Of a stretch of DNA of 64,000 bases, positions 21,717-31,906 are shown piece by piece. How positions within the stretch are numbered: the first letter of the stretch is position 1; the number at the start of each line of letters is the position of its first letter. The stretch covers positions 62,001 through 126,000 of the forward strand of contig NZ_BBCJ01000001.1 in assembly GCF_001311985.1 (NCBI RefSeq), given 5' to 3'. The notes beneath the pieces were generated by a model. The model worked only from the letters and a program-made list of their open reading frames with translations, did no database searches and was not told the origin of the DNA. Made by a program: the position numbers and the translations under genes. Origin of the DNA: Geotalea toluenoxydans JCM 15764. Lineage in GTDB: Bacteria; Desulfobacterota; Desulfuromonadia; Geobacterales; Geobacteraceae.

Positions 21717-23587
21717 TGGCTGGTTTACTAGAGACAATCAGCGGTCCTGAATCACTGAGGAAACTTTCGCTCAGAGAGCTGAATATCCTGGCCGGTGAAC
21801 TGCGTGAAGTCATCATCAGCACTTGTTCCGGCAATGGCGGACACTTGGCGCCCAGTCTTGGGGTTATCGAGCTTACCATTGCTCTGCACGCTGTCTATAA
21901 CAGTCCTAATGATAAAATAGTGTGGGATGTGGGACACCAGGCCTATGCACACAAGCTGCTGACCGGTCGCCGTGAACAGTTCGGCACCCTGCGCCGGTTG
22001 GGAGGCATAAGCGGGTTCCCCAAGCGCTGCGAGTCACCCCATGATGCTTTCGATGTGGGACATTCTTCCACTTCCATCTCCGCTGCCCTCGGCATGGCCT
22101 TGGCCCGTGACCTGAAACGGGAGAAAAACAAGGTGCTGGCCGTTATCGGTGACGGCTCCATGACCGGCGGACTTGCCTATGAGGGGCTCAATCACGCCGG
22201 ACACCTCAACCGGGATATGGTGGTGATTCTCAACGACAACGAGATGTCCATCTCCGAAAACGTCGGAGCCCTTTCAAGCTTCCTCAGCCGGACCATCACC
22301 AGCGAATTTGTCCACAAGATCAAGAAGGATGTGGAGGGATTCCTGGAAAATATGGACGGTCTTGGCCGTGGTGTTCTGCAGGTGGCGAAGAGGGCGGAGG
22401 AAAGCCTTAAAGGGCTTTTTACCCCTGGCATGCTCTTTGAGCCTCGGCTTCGAATATGTGGGGCCCATCGATGGCCACAACATCGAACTGCTCATGCAGA
22501 CCCTGGAGAACGTCAAGCGTTTCGACGATGCAGTGCTGATACATGTATTGACCAAGAAGGGGAAGGGTTACGGGCCTGCCGAAACCAATCCGTCCCTTTT
22601 TCACGGGGTCGGGCCTTTCGATGTAACCACCGGCAAGGTTGCCAAGGGGAAAGGGGGGGCAGCCTCCTATACCTTGCTCTTCGGTGAGGCTCTGAACAAG
22701 ATAGCCGATGACAATGAAAAAATCGTTGCCATTACCGCTGCCATGCCCGATGGTACCGGACTTTCGGCCTTTGCCGCCAAGCATCCAGACCGTTTCTTCG
22801 ATGTGGGGATTGCAGAACAGCATGGTGTCACCTTTGCCGCGGGTCTTGCCGGCCGTGGATTAAAGCCGGTGTTTGCCGTTTACTCCTCTTTCCTGCAAAG
22901 GGCCTATGACCAGATCTTTCACGACGTCTGCCTGCAGAACCTGCCGGTGGTTTTCGCCATCGACAGGGCAGGAGTGGTGGGCAGTGACGGCCCCACCCAT
23001 CATGGGGTCTTCGATCTGTCATACCTGCGTTCCTTTCCCCAGATGACCCTGATGGCGCCCAAGGATGAAAACGAATTGCAGCACATGCTTTTTACGGCCA
23101 TCAATCATGATGGTCCTTCGGCCGTTCGCTATCCGCGCGGCAACGGTCATGGAGTTGCCATTGATCAGGAGTTCAGGGAATTAGCCATAGGAACAGGTGA
23201 GCTTCTCCGTGATGGTGACGATGTCGCCATTCTGGCCCTTGGCACCATGGTTTACCCGTCCATGGAGGCAGCCGATCTCCTTGCTGCTGAAGGCCTCAAT
23301 GTGGCGGTAGCAACATGCGCTATGTAAAGCCCATTGACAGGGAGCTGGTCCTTGAAATGGCTGCCAAGACCGGCAGACTGGTAACGGTTGAGGAAAATGT
23401 CCTGCAAGGGGGCTTCGGGTCGGCTATTCTTGAGCTTCTTGAAGAGGAAGGCCTGAGCCACTTGCCAGTCACCCGGATCGGCTTCCCCGACTGTTTTATT
23501 GAACAGGGTGAACAACCTGAGTTACGGACCCGGTATGGACTGGATCCCACCGGGATTGCCAAAAGCATTAAAGGAAGTATGCTGTAG
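21716..23587 (+). CDS. dxs: 1-deoxy-D-xylulose-5-phosphate synthase (two frameshifts)
   Basis: DXS is the thiamine-diphosphate enzyme that starts the MEP isoprenoid pathway from pyruvate and glyceraldehyde-3-phosphate. Conserved blocks are [17 protein letters not shown]-like [45 protein letters not shown] (the ThDP motif), [24 protein letters not shown] and [19 protein letters not shown]. Two breaks occur: near 22441 two bases are missing (restoring FEALGFEYVG), and near 23312 one is missing (restoring [10 protein letters not shown]). The repaired length is about 624 residues. It is the last gene of the xseB-ispA-dxs unit and is followed by a terminator. Confidence 0.94.
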
Positions 23588-23594
23588 CAGTGAG

Positions 23595-23617
23595 AGCCGG
23601 GCCATGCCCGGCTTTTT
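23595..23617 (+). terminator. terminator after dxs
   Basis: AGCCGGGC (23595-23602) pairs with GCCCGGCT (23606-23613) around a CAT loop and is followed by a T tract. Confidence 0.88.
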
Positions 23618-23641
23618 AAATTTTGAATTAACGAGGCTGTC

Positions 23642-24904
23642 ATGCAAAAAATGACCTTTGCCTGTTTGTCCGTTGTATACCTCCTTGCTTTTCTTTTTTG
23701 GCCAATTCCTTCCTGGGCCGACGATCCTTTGATCCGCAATGATTATGCACTTGAGTTGTTGAATAAGGGGGAATACGAAAAAGCCCTTGAACAGCTGCAG
23801 AGGGCCTTTTCTTTCTACCCCTACGATGAGACATTGCGCAAGAACCTGGCTGTGGCCTACATGTATATGGGTAAAAAAGAGCTGGAAAACAATCGCTATC
23901 TGGAGGCTGCCGAAAATTTTGACCATGCGCGGGAACTTTCCCCAGGAAATTCCACCTACGGAATGATGCGCGGAATAGCATTTTACCTGGCAAAGAACTA
24001 TGATGCTTCAAAATTCGAACTGCGCAGAGCCATTGATGACGGCAACAGGACCACTGATATTTACTATTTCCTTGGGCGTGCCCACTATGATTCCGGTGAG
24101 CTGGAATCAGCCGTAGAAACCCTGGTCAAGGCCCAAGAGCTTGAACCAGGCAATAAAGTTGTGGCTGAGCTTCTGGAGAAGATCCGCAGGGAGGTCGCTG
24201 TCGAGTCAAAGATGGGCAAAGGGCACAGCTCTAAATTCGAGATATCCTATGATACGGAGGCTACCTCCAGTCTGGCCGATGCAGTTCTCGATGCACTGGA
24301 GACAGCCTATAATCAGGTAGGTTCGGACCTTGATTACTTTCCTTCAGCAAGGATACCGGTCATCCTCTATACAAAGAAGGACTATCGACTGGTAACCTCA
24401 AGTCCGGAATGGTCGGGAGGGCTTTACGACGGCAAAATCCGTCTCCCCATAGGCGGGGCGGCGGAACTTACTCCACAACTCAGAGCAATTTTATTCCATG
24501 AGTACACTCACGTTGTCGTCAATGAGCTTGCAAGGGGCAATGTTCCCACGTGGTTAAATGAAGGACTTGCAGAGTATGAAGGACGAAGGGAGTATAATCC
24601 CCCTATGGCTGAGCTGGGAGGGGCTGCAAAAATCGGCAGTTACCTGCCGTTCTCTTCCCTTGAAGGCTCTTTTGGAGGTCTGAGCAGCAAACAGGCTTCA
24701 CTGGCATATCAACAGAGCTATTCCCTGGTCAACTACATGATCGGCGCCTATGGCTGGTTCAATGTGAAAGAGATTCTGGTGAATCTCGGCAGGAGGATAC
24801 CAGTAGACGCCGCTTTAAGTAAAGCCCTGGGTGGTTTTGCCATGGATTATGCCGGCATGGTGCGGGAATGGCAAAACTACATGCGGAAAGAATTCGGCAG
24901 GTGA
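23642..24904 (+). CDS. exported TPR protein with gluzincin (peptidase MA-like) domain
   Basis: The 420-residue protein has a signal peptide ending near SWA-DD. Residues 30-185 hold TPR-like helices (YALELLNKGEYEKALEQL; YMYMGKKELENNRYLEAAENF; YFLGRAHYDSGELESAVETL). The C-terminal half has the zinc peptidase signature HEYTH (H286, E287, H290) with the third ligand probably E307 in NEGLAEYEG, the gluzincin pattern. It is probably a periplasmic or surface metallopeptidase, with the TPRs binding a partner. Substrate is unknown. It sits alone between the dxs terminator and the promoter of the Rrf2 gene, which begins 35 bases after its stop. Confidence 0.8.
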   Translation: MQKMTFACLSVVYLLAFLFWPIPSWADDPLIRNDYALELLNKGEYEKALEQLQRAFSFYPYDETLRKNLAVAYMYMGKKELENNRYLEAAENFDHARELSPGNSTYGMMRGIAFYLAKNYDASKFELRRAIDDGNRTTDIYYFLGRAHYDSGELESAVETLVKAQELEPGNKVVAELLEKIRREVAVESKMGKGHSSKFEISYDTEATSSLADAVLDALETAYNQVGSDLDYFPSARIPVILYTKKDYRLVTSSPEWSGGLYDGKIRLPIGGAAELTPQLRAILFHEYTHVVVNELARGNVPTWLNEGLAEYEGRREYNPPMAELGGAAKIGSYLPFSSLEGSFGGLSSKQASLAYQQSYSLVNYMIGAYGWFNVKEILVNLGRRIPVDAALSKALGGFAMDYAGMVREWQNYMRKEFGR

Positions 24905-24939
24905 ATGCGCCCAAGAGGTAGTTCCCTGGAATCTTTTCC

Positions 24940-24968
24940 TTGACAGAGGAGCATACTTCAATTATAAA
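24940..24968 (+). promoter_or_regulatory. sigma70-type promoter for the Rrf2 regulator
   Basis: TTGACA at 24940-24945 and TATAAA at 24963-24968 are 17 bases apart, ending 30 bases before the start codon. This strong match would be open to autorepression by the Rrf2 protein, as in iscR. Confidence 0.75.
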
Positions 24969-24998
24969 AAGACAAAACTGGTCCTAAAGGTTGTTTTG

Positions 24999-25445
24999 AT
25001 GATGGAGTTGACCCGCAAGGGAGAATATGCAATCAGGGGCATCATTTATCTGGCCCAGCAGCCCCCGGGCAAGGTATCTCTCATAAGCGAGATTGCTTTG
25101 GCCACTGATGTGCCCCAGACATTTCTTGCCAAAATTTTTCAGAGCTTTGCCAAGCTGGGTATGATAAATTCATCTCGTGGCACCGGGGGCGGGTTTGTTC
25201 TGGGACGTCCTGCTTCTTCCATAACCCTCCGCCAGGTGGTCGAAGCCGTTGAAGGCCCGATCATTCCCAACCGCTGTCTTATGGATAGCGGCGCATGTGA
25301 CAGGGGAGGATACTGCAATGTGCACAATGTGTGGAGAACCGTGCAAAACAACGTGATAGGGATTTTGGATAGCGTGACCATCGAGGAACTGGCAAAGCGA
25401 CAAGCTAAGAATTTTGGCAATAAAGAGAGTAAAAGGGCAGGATGA
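24999..25445 (+). CDS. Rrf2/IscR-family transcriptional regulator
   Basis: The 148-residue winged-helix regulator begins MMELTRKGEYAIRGIIYLA and has the recognition-helix block VPQTFLAKIFQSFAKLGMI. Three cysteines, C93, C100 and C106, have nearly the spacing of the [2Fe-2S] ligands of E. coli IscR, so an iron-sulphur sensor is likely; spacing differs slightly (seven and six residues, not six and six). No isc or suf genes are next to it, so its targets are elsewhere. ATG 24999 and 25002 are both possible starts. A terminator follows. Confidence 0.87.
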   Translation: MMELTRKGEYAIRGIIYLAQQPPGKVSLISEIALATDVPQTFLAKIFQSFAKLGMINSSRGTGGGFVLGRPASSITLRQVVEAVEGPIIPNRCLMDSGACDRGGYCNVHNVWRTVQNNVIGILDSVTIEELAKRQAKNFGNKESKRAG

Positions 25446-25452
25446 TTAAAAG

Positions 25453-25492
25453 AAGGCCCTTTTACCACGCGAAAGGGGCCTTTTCCTTTTTT
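25453..25492 (+). terminator. terminator after the Rrf2 gene
   Basis: AAGGCCC pairs with GGGGCCTT across a loop of about 14 bases and is followed by TTCCTTTTTT. One base is unmatched. Confidence 0.6.
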
Positions 25493-25523
25493 GCTGCTGG
25501 TTTCAGCAGTAAATACTTCTTTC

Positions 25524-25552
25524 TTGACACAGATGGCATCGTTTGTTATTTT
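25524..25552 (+). promoter_or_regulatory. sigma70-type promoter for tig-clpP-clpX
   Basis: TTGACA at 25524-25529 and TATTTT at 25547-25552 have a 17-base spacer. The implied transcript starts near 25559, leaving a leader of about 150 bases before tig. I see no recognisable riboswitch there. Confidence 0.6.
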
Positions 25553-25709
25553 TACAAATCCATTTTTAAGTGCGTAGGTAGCTTTAAAGCCCATCAAGAG
25601 GGGTTCGATAACCATCCTAAAATTCTGCTCCTGTTTTTCCCGCCCAATATCCATGTCTGAACCATGGCAGTAATCCTGCCTGTTAATTACCTGATAAGAG
25701 AGGAATAAA

Positions 25710-27016
25710 ATGCAGATCAGTGTCGAGTCGTTAACTTCCGTGAAAAAAAAGATCAATTTTGAGATCCCGGCAGCGCGGGTTGCTTCAGAAGTGGAAAAAG
25801 TCTATGACGAAATCAGAAAACATGCCGCCATTAAAGGCTTCCGGAAAGGCAAGGTGCCCAAAGATATAATCAAGAAGCATTACCATGAAAAGATGGCTGA
25901 CGACGTCCTGAAAAATATTGTTAACGACACTTACTTCAAAGCCTTGACTGACGAAAAGATTTATCCTGTATCATACCCGGTCATAGATAGCGATGAACTG
26001 AAGGTAGGGGAAAATTTTAAATATTCTGCAACCGTCGAAGTGTTTCCGGATGTTGAGGTTAAGGATTATGACGGGCTGGAAGTTAAAAAGGAAAAATTCG
26101 TTCTGAACGATGAGGTGGTTTCAGGCCGCCTGCGGGAGATGCAGGAGAATATGGCCCATCTTGAACCTGCTGAAGCCGGTGTTGCAGCAAAAAGCGGAGA
26201 TTATGTTACCTTCGATTTCAAAGGCTCCATTGATGGTGTACCCTTTGAGGGAGGAGCTGCTGACGATTTCCAGCTTGAACTTGGTTCAGGCCGTTTTATT
26301 CCCGGTTTTGAAGACCAGCTTGTGGGTATGAAATCCGGTGACGAAGGTGAAATCAAAGTGACTTTCCCTGAAAACTACGGCCAAAAAGACCTTGCCGGTA
26401 AAGATGCCACCTTTGCCGTTAAAATAAAGGAAATCAAGGTAAAGGAACTGCCCGAGCTGAATGATGATTTTGCCAAAGACTTCGGCGAATTCGAAACATT
26501 GGAAGATCTGAAGAAAAAGATCGCGGAAGTGCATAATCTGCAGGAAAATGAGCGAATAGAGGCTGACCTCAGGGATCGACTGATAAAAGCCTCATCGAAA
26601 AAAACAGTTTCGAGGTTCCTGACACTCTTGTTGACAAACAGCTGAATCTGATGCTTGAGAACAGCAAAAGAAGGCTGGCCATGCAGCGACTTACCATGGA
26701 GATGATGGGCCTTAACGACGAGGGCTATAAAGCACAGTTTCGCAGTGCTGCCGAGACACAGGTCAAAGGTTCCATACTGCTGGATGCACTTGCCCGCAAG
26801 GAATCCATAGAGATCACTGCTGCTGAGGTGGATGAAAAGCTAAAGCAGATCGCTCAACAGAATAATCAGGACTTTGAGCAGGTGAACAAATTTTACCAGC
26901 AGAATGCCCAAGCAAAGGAAAATCTGAGCGCCCAGTTGAAGGAGGACAAGGCAATAGAGCTTTTATTGTCAAAAGCCACCGTAACTGAGGTTGAGCGCAA
27001 AGAACTGGATAAATAA
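25710..27016 (+). CDS. tig: trigger factor chaperone (one frameshift)
   Basis: Trigger factor is the ribosome-bound chaperone and prolyl isomerase. Residues 1-115 form the ribosome-binding domain, including [12 protein letters not shown], the contact loop for ribosomal protein L23. The FKBP-type domain follows ([53 protein letters not shown]). The C-terminal helical arms complete it. One base is missing near 26591, where GCCTCATC should read GCCCTCATC, restoring [20 protein letters not shown]. The repaired length is about 435 residues, normal for the family. The tig-clpP-clpX-lon order is conserved in many bacteria. Confidence 0.94.
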
Positions 27017-27035
27017 TTTAGCCCTAGGAGTTGAC

Positions 27036-27635
27036 ATGCTTGTGCCAATAGTAGTTGAGCAAACCGGAAGAGGTGAACGGTCCTACGATATATATTCCAG
27101 ACTTCTCAAAGACCGGATCATCTTTCTGGGTGGAGCAATAGATGACACGGTTTCGAATCTTGTCATTGCTCAACTCCTCTTTCTTGAAGCGGAGGACCCT
27201 GACAAGGATATCCATCTTTACATAAATTCTCCGGGTGGCGTAGTTACTGCGGGGATGGCTATTTACGATACCATGCGCTATATCAAGGCACCGGTATCGA
27301 CCATCTGTGTCGGTCAGGCTGCTTCCATGGGTGCATTTCTGCTTTCTGGTGGTGAGAAGGGAAAAAGGTTCAGTCTCGCCAACTCCAGAATAATGATTCA
27401 CCAGCCGCTTGGAGGATTTCAGGGGCAGGCCACCGACATACATATTCATGCTCAGGAGATATTGCGCATGAAAAAGAAACTCAATGAGTTGCTGGCTGAA
27501 CATAGCGGACAGACGGTGGAAAAGATCGAGGCGGATACGGAACGTGATTATTTTATGTCTGGTGAAGATGCGAAAACCTATGGTATCATAGATTCCATAA
27601 TTACCAGAAACACCATTACGGGAGGTTCCCGGTGA
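27036..27635 (+). CDS. clpP: ATP-dependent Clp protease proteolytic subunit
   Basis: ClpP is the barrel-shaped serine protease partnered by ClpX. The 199-residue product has the triad S97 ([11 protein letters not shown]), H122 (IMIHQPLGG) and D171 (ERDYFMSG), and [15 protein letters not shown] 27036 has TAGGAG six bases upstream; the upstream in-frame extension overlaps the end of tig. Its stop overlaps the clpX start by four bases (GTGA), so translation of the two is coupled. Confidence 0.97.
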   Translation: MLVPIVVEQTGRGERSYDIYSRLLKDRIIFLGGAIDDTVSNLVIAQLLFLEAEDPDKDIHLYINSPGGVVTAGMAIYDTMRYIKAPVSTICVGQAASMGAFLLSGGEKGKRFSLANSRIMIHQPLGGFQGQATDIHIHAQEILRMKKKLNELLAEHSGQTVEKIEADTERDYFMSGEDAKTYGIIDSIITRNTITGGSR

Positions 27636-28885
27636 GTAGAAGAGACGACCGGTCCGATAATCTGATCTGTTCCTTTTGCGGCAAAAGCCAGGAAGAGGTA
27701 AAAAAACTGATCGCAGGTCCCACAGTTTACATCTGTGACGAATGCATCGAGTTGTGCAACGACATCATAGCCGAAGAGTCGAAACTTGAAGAGGCAACGG
27801 GACCGGATGTCAAAAAACTGCCAAAACCCCTTGAAATAAAAGATGTCCTCGATGAGTATGTGATAGGACAGAAACAGGCCAAAAAGGTTCTTGCCGTTGC
27901 AGTCTATAACCACTACAAACGCATTGAAGCCATGACCAAACCGGGCGAAGTGGAGATGCAGAAAAGCAACATCCTGCTTCTGGGTCCGACAGGTTCGGGT
28001 AAAACCCTGCTGGCTCAGACTTTGGCAAGGATCCTTAAGGTTCCATTCGCCATGGCAGATGCAACCAACCTGACAGAGGCTGGTTATGTAGGTGAGGATG
28101 TGGAAAATATCATTCTTAACCTTTTGCAGGCTGCCGATTATGATGTTGAGCGGGCACAGAAGGGCATAATCTATATAGATGAAATCGACAAAATAGCCCG
28201 CAAATCGGACTCTCCTTCCATAACCAGGGATGTTTCCGGCGAAGGCGTACAGCAGGCTCTTTTGAAAATCATCGAGGGCACTGTTGCCAGCGTGCCTCCC
28301 AAAGGCGGACGAAAGCACCCTCAGCAGGAATTCCTTAAGGTAGATACGACAAATATTCTCTTTATCTGCGGTGGCGCTTTTGCTGGTCTGGAAAATATCA
28401 TCCAGCAACGGATTGGGGTCAAGACTTTAGGTTTTGGCGCTGACGTTAAAAAAGAAAATCGAGAAAAAAGCCGGGGAGCTGCTTATCGGCGTAACGCCAG
28501 AGGACCTGCTGAAATTTGGATTTATTCCTGAATTCGTAGGGAGGCTGCCTGTTCTTGCTTCTCTCACCGAATTGGATGAAGAAGCAATGGTTCAGATACT
28601 CAAGGAACCCAAAAACGCCTTGGTCAAACAGTACCAGAAACTTTTCGACATGGAGCACGTCAAGCTCAAATTCACGGATGGTTCCTTGGTTGCCATTGCC
28701 AGAGAGGCTTTAAAAAGAAAAACCGGAGCGCGAGGCTTAGGTCCATACTGGAGAATGCCATGCTCGACATCATGTATGAGATACCATCTCAGACCATGGT
28801 TAAAGAGGTGGTAATCAGCGAAGATGTTATCTACAACAAGGAAAAACCAATTATAGTATATGAAAGCGTGGCGGAGTCAGCCTGA
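27632..28885 (+). CDS. clpX: ATP-dependent Clp protease ATPase subunit ClpX (two frameshifts)
   Basis: ClpX unfolds substrates and threads them into ClpP. The N-terminal zinc-binding domain shows [11 protein letters not shown] and CDECIELC. The AAA+ core has Walker [16 protein letters not shown], Walker [14 protein letters not shown] and the sensor region near [11 protein letters not shown]. The frame breaks at the A-run 28448-28453, which has probably gained one A (restoring [12 protein letters not shown]), and near 28739 where one base is missing (restoring [22 protein letters not shown]). The repaired length is about 417 residues. The start is GTG 27632, overlapping the clpP stop. Confidence 0.95.
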
Positions 28886-28903
28886 CGCATGGGAAACTGT
28901 TAA

Positions 28904-31292
28904 ATGTCTGAGAAAACCAAGACCAGCAGCATCAAGAGAGGGAAACCGACCAGGTTCCCTCTCTTTCCTTTAAGAGATATGGTGATTTTCCCCCACATGG
29001 TGGTGCCTCTGTTCGTGGGGAGGGAAAAATCGATCCATGCCCTGGAAGCGGCGATGAATGGCAATAAATACATCTTTCTTGCCACCCAGAAAAATGCCAA
29101 GGTTGAAGACCCTAAACCGGATGAAATATACAGCACCGGAACCATCTGTCACATCATTCAACTACTTAAACTTCCTGACGGCACGGTAAAAGTGCTTGTC
29201 GAAGGTGAAAAACGTGGAACGATCCTCTCCTACCTGAACTGTGACGGCTACTTTACCGTGGAAGTCGCAGATGTTTCAGAATCTTCCAACAAGACGGCTA
29301 AATTGGAGGCTTTTGTCAGAGGAATCCGCAGTTCTTTTGAAAGGTACGTCAAACTTACCAAAACCATACCTGCTGAAGTGACCAATGTGGTTTCCGGTAT
29401 TTCGGAACCTTCCAGGCTGGCAGACAGCATAGCTACCCATTTAAACCTGAAAATAACGGACAAGCAGGACCTGCTTTCCCTGGCTGATCCACTGAAAAGA
29501 TTGGAAAAGCTCCTGGTATTCATGGAATCAGAGATTGAAATACTGCAGATTGAAAATCGCATTCATTCCCGCGTCAAAAAACAAATGGAGAAAGCCCAGA
29601 AAGATTACTATCTCAATGAGCAGATGCGGGCAATCCAGAAGGAACTGGGAAATAAAGATGAGTTCAAGCAGGAATTGGCAGAATTGGAAAAGAAAATAGC
29701 CAGACTGAAAATGCCTGTTGAAGCCTCAGAAAAAGCTCTGTCTGAATTGAAGAAGTTAAAGTCGATGTCTCCTGCCTCCGCTGAGGCTGCGTTATAAGAA
29801 ATTACCTGGATTGGCTCCTTTCCGTGCCCTGGACTGAATCGTCTGCTGAAAACAAGGATATAGCCACTGCCGAATCTGTTCTCGATGCTGATCACTTTGG
29901 ACTTGAGAAGGTAAAAGAGAGGATACTGGAGTACCTGGCAGTTACTTCTCTTGTTGCCTTGAAAGGACCTATAATATGTCTTGTCGGGCCCCCAGGGGTC
30001 GGCAAGACATCCCTGGTTAAATCCATCGCCAGAGCCACGGGACGGAAGTTTATCAAAATGTCTCTTGGAGGAGTGCGTGACGAAGCAGAAATCAGAGGAC
30101 ACAGACGTACATATGTTGGAGCCATGCCGGGTAAGATCATACAGAGCATGAAAAGAGCTGGTACAATCAACCTGTCTTCCTTCTGGATGAAATCGATAAA
30201 ATGAGCACGGATTTCAGGGGGGATCCTGCTTCAGCTCTTCTTGAAGTGCTTGATCCTGAACAGAATTTCACCTTCACCGATCATTTCCTCGATGTTGACT
30301 ATGATCTGTCCAGGGTAATGTTCGTGACGACCGCCAATTCCCTTCATTCCATTCCACGACCGCTTTTGGACAGGCTTGAGGTTATAAGGCTGGATGGTTA
30401 TCTGGAAATGGAAAAACTTGCCATCGCAAAACAGTACCTGGTGAAAAAACAGCTGGCAGCCCATGGCCTGCAGGGAAAAAATGCGACATTTACCGATAAG
30501 GCCATATTGGAGATAATTCGCCACTATACCCGTGAGGCAGGAGTAAGAAACCTTGAGAGGGAAATAGCCAATATTTGCCGAAAAACCGCCCATGCTCTTG
30601 TAAAAGGTGAAAATTCAAGATCAAAGAAGATTGCCATTTCGGACAGAGAGATTAAAAACTTCCTCGGGGTTCCGCGTTTCAGATATGGGATGGGAGAGGA
30701 AACGGATTCCATAGGAGTTGTTACGGGACTTGCCTGGACAGAAGTGGGGGGGGACTTGCTGAAGATTGAAGTTGCCACTCTTCCCGGTAAAGGTAAAATG
30801 ATCATAACAGGTAAACTTGGTGAGGTGATGCAGGAATCCGCCCAGGCTGCCATGACCTATGTCCGTTCCCGAGCATTGATGCTGGGGCTGGAGCCCGACT
30901 TCTATCAGAATCTGGACATACATATTCATGTCCCTGAAGGAGCGATCTAAGGATGGTCCATCTGCGGGGATAACCATGCAACGGCGATAATCTCTGCTTT
31001 GACAAATAAGGCAGTTCTGAATTCCATTGCCATGACCGGTGAAATTACTCTTCTGGGCAGAGTTCTTGCCATAGGCGGTTTAAAGGAAAAGATTCTTGCT
31101 GCCAGGCGTGGTCTGATAAAAAAAGTGCTTATCCCGGTAGATAATGAAAAGGATCTGGTGGAAATGCCCAAAGAACTCATTGCAGGGTTGGAAATAAGAT
31201 CAGTAAAACATATGGATGATGTCATTTTGAACGCTTTTGTTTCCAGTCCATTAGTTGCAAAAGCGGAGAGTTTTCAGATACTGGCGGTATGA
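28904..31292 (+). CDS. lon: ATP-dependent protease La (Lon; four frameshifts)
   Basis: Lon is a single-chain AAA+ serine protease for misfolded and regulatory proteins. The N-terminal LON domain starts [23 protein letters not shown]. The AAA+ module has Walker [38 protein letters not shown] and Walker B FLLDEIDK. The protease domain carries the catalytic serine in DGPSAGIT and lysine in [11 protein letters not shown]. Breaks occur near 29791, 30171, 30947 (two bases, restoring EGAIPKDGPSAG) and 30978. The repaired length is about 797 residues, normal for Lon. It follows clpX by 18 bases. Four breaks in one gene make it the worst-affected gene here. Confidence 0.93.
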
Positions 31293-31348
31293 TGAAATCC
31301 CAGTCTGAAAAAGTTACATCCCATTGAGGCTTTTTTTGCAAAATAGTC

Positions 31349-31378
31349 TTGACACAATTGGCGTTGTTTTGATATAAG
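31349..31378 (+). promoter_or_regulatory. promoter for the tRNA cluster
   Basis: TTGACA at 31349-31354 and TATAAG at 31373-31378 are 18 bases apart, about 40 bases before the first tRNA-Asp. Confidence 0.6.
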
Positions 31379-31419
31379 ATGTGTCTGCTTAAGACGGGAT
31401 GTCAAGTCTAGCAGGTCAT

Positions 31420-31496
<77 letters not shown>

Positions 31497-31500
31497 TTAA

Positions 31501-31576
31501 GGGCGAATAGCTCAGCTGGGAGAGCGCCAGCCTTACAAGCTGGATGTCACAGGTTCGATCCCTGTTTCGCCCACCA
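31501..31576 (+). tRNA. tRNA-Val (anticodon TAC)
   Basis: The acceptor stem GGGCGAA/TTCGCCC, D arm AGCTCAGCTGGGAGAGC, anticodon arm CCAGC-CTTACAA-GCTGG giving TAC, T loop GGTTCGATCC and encoded CCA are present. It follows the first tRNA-Asp after four bases, in the same transcript. Confidence 0.95.
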
Positions 31577-31585
31577 AAACACTCG

Positions 31586-31613
31586 CGGGAGATAACATCT
31601 CCCGTTTTGTTTT
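31586..31613 (+). terminator. terminator-like hairpin after tRNA-Val
   Basis: CGGGAGAT (31586-31593) pairs with ATCTCCCG (31597-31604) around AAC, followed by TTTTGTTTT. It separates the first two tRNAs from the second tRNA-Asp, which has no obvious promoter of its own. Confidence 0.75.
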
Positions 31614-31633
31614 ACCACCACCACAATTTATTT

Positions 31634-31710
<77 letters not shown>

Positions 31711-31717
31711 TCTAGAG

Positions 31718-31743
31718 AAGCCATGCTTATAGCATGGCTTTTT
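31718..31743 (+). terminator. terminator after the tRNA cluster
   Basis: AAGCCATGCT (31718-31727) pairs perfectly with AGCATGGCTT (31731-31740) around TAT and runs into T residues. Confidence 0.88.
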
Positions 31744-31906
31744 CTGTCAGATTTACCTCTCCTCAACAGTCTGCCGGTCCTTTCGCTTGACTTAGAAGCT
31801 CCAAATCGTTTATCCTTCAGAAGTTACGACACCACAATTCAGTTTCCCAAAAGTCATGTCCTCTATAAATATGGCTCAAAATATATGAAGTTTAAGGGGG
31901 GTATCG

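Noticed and set aside
25442-25660. A 72-codon open frame after the Rrf2 gene
   Set aside because: It overlaps the Rrf2 terminator and the tig promoter, and its composition reflects the T-rich intergenic sequence.
28448-28453. Programmed ribosomal frameshift at the A-run in clpX
   Set aside because: A slippery A6 run is plausible for slippage, but ClpX is not known to need it and another break in the same gene has no slippery site; a homopolymer error is simpler.
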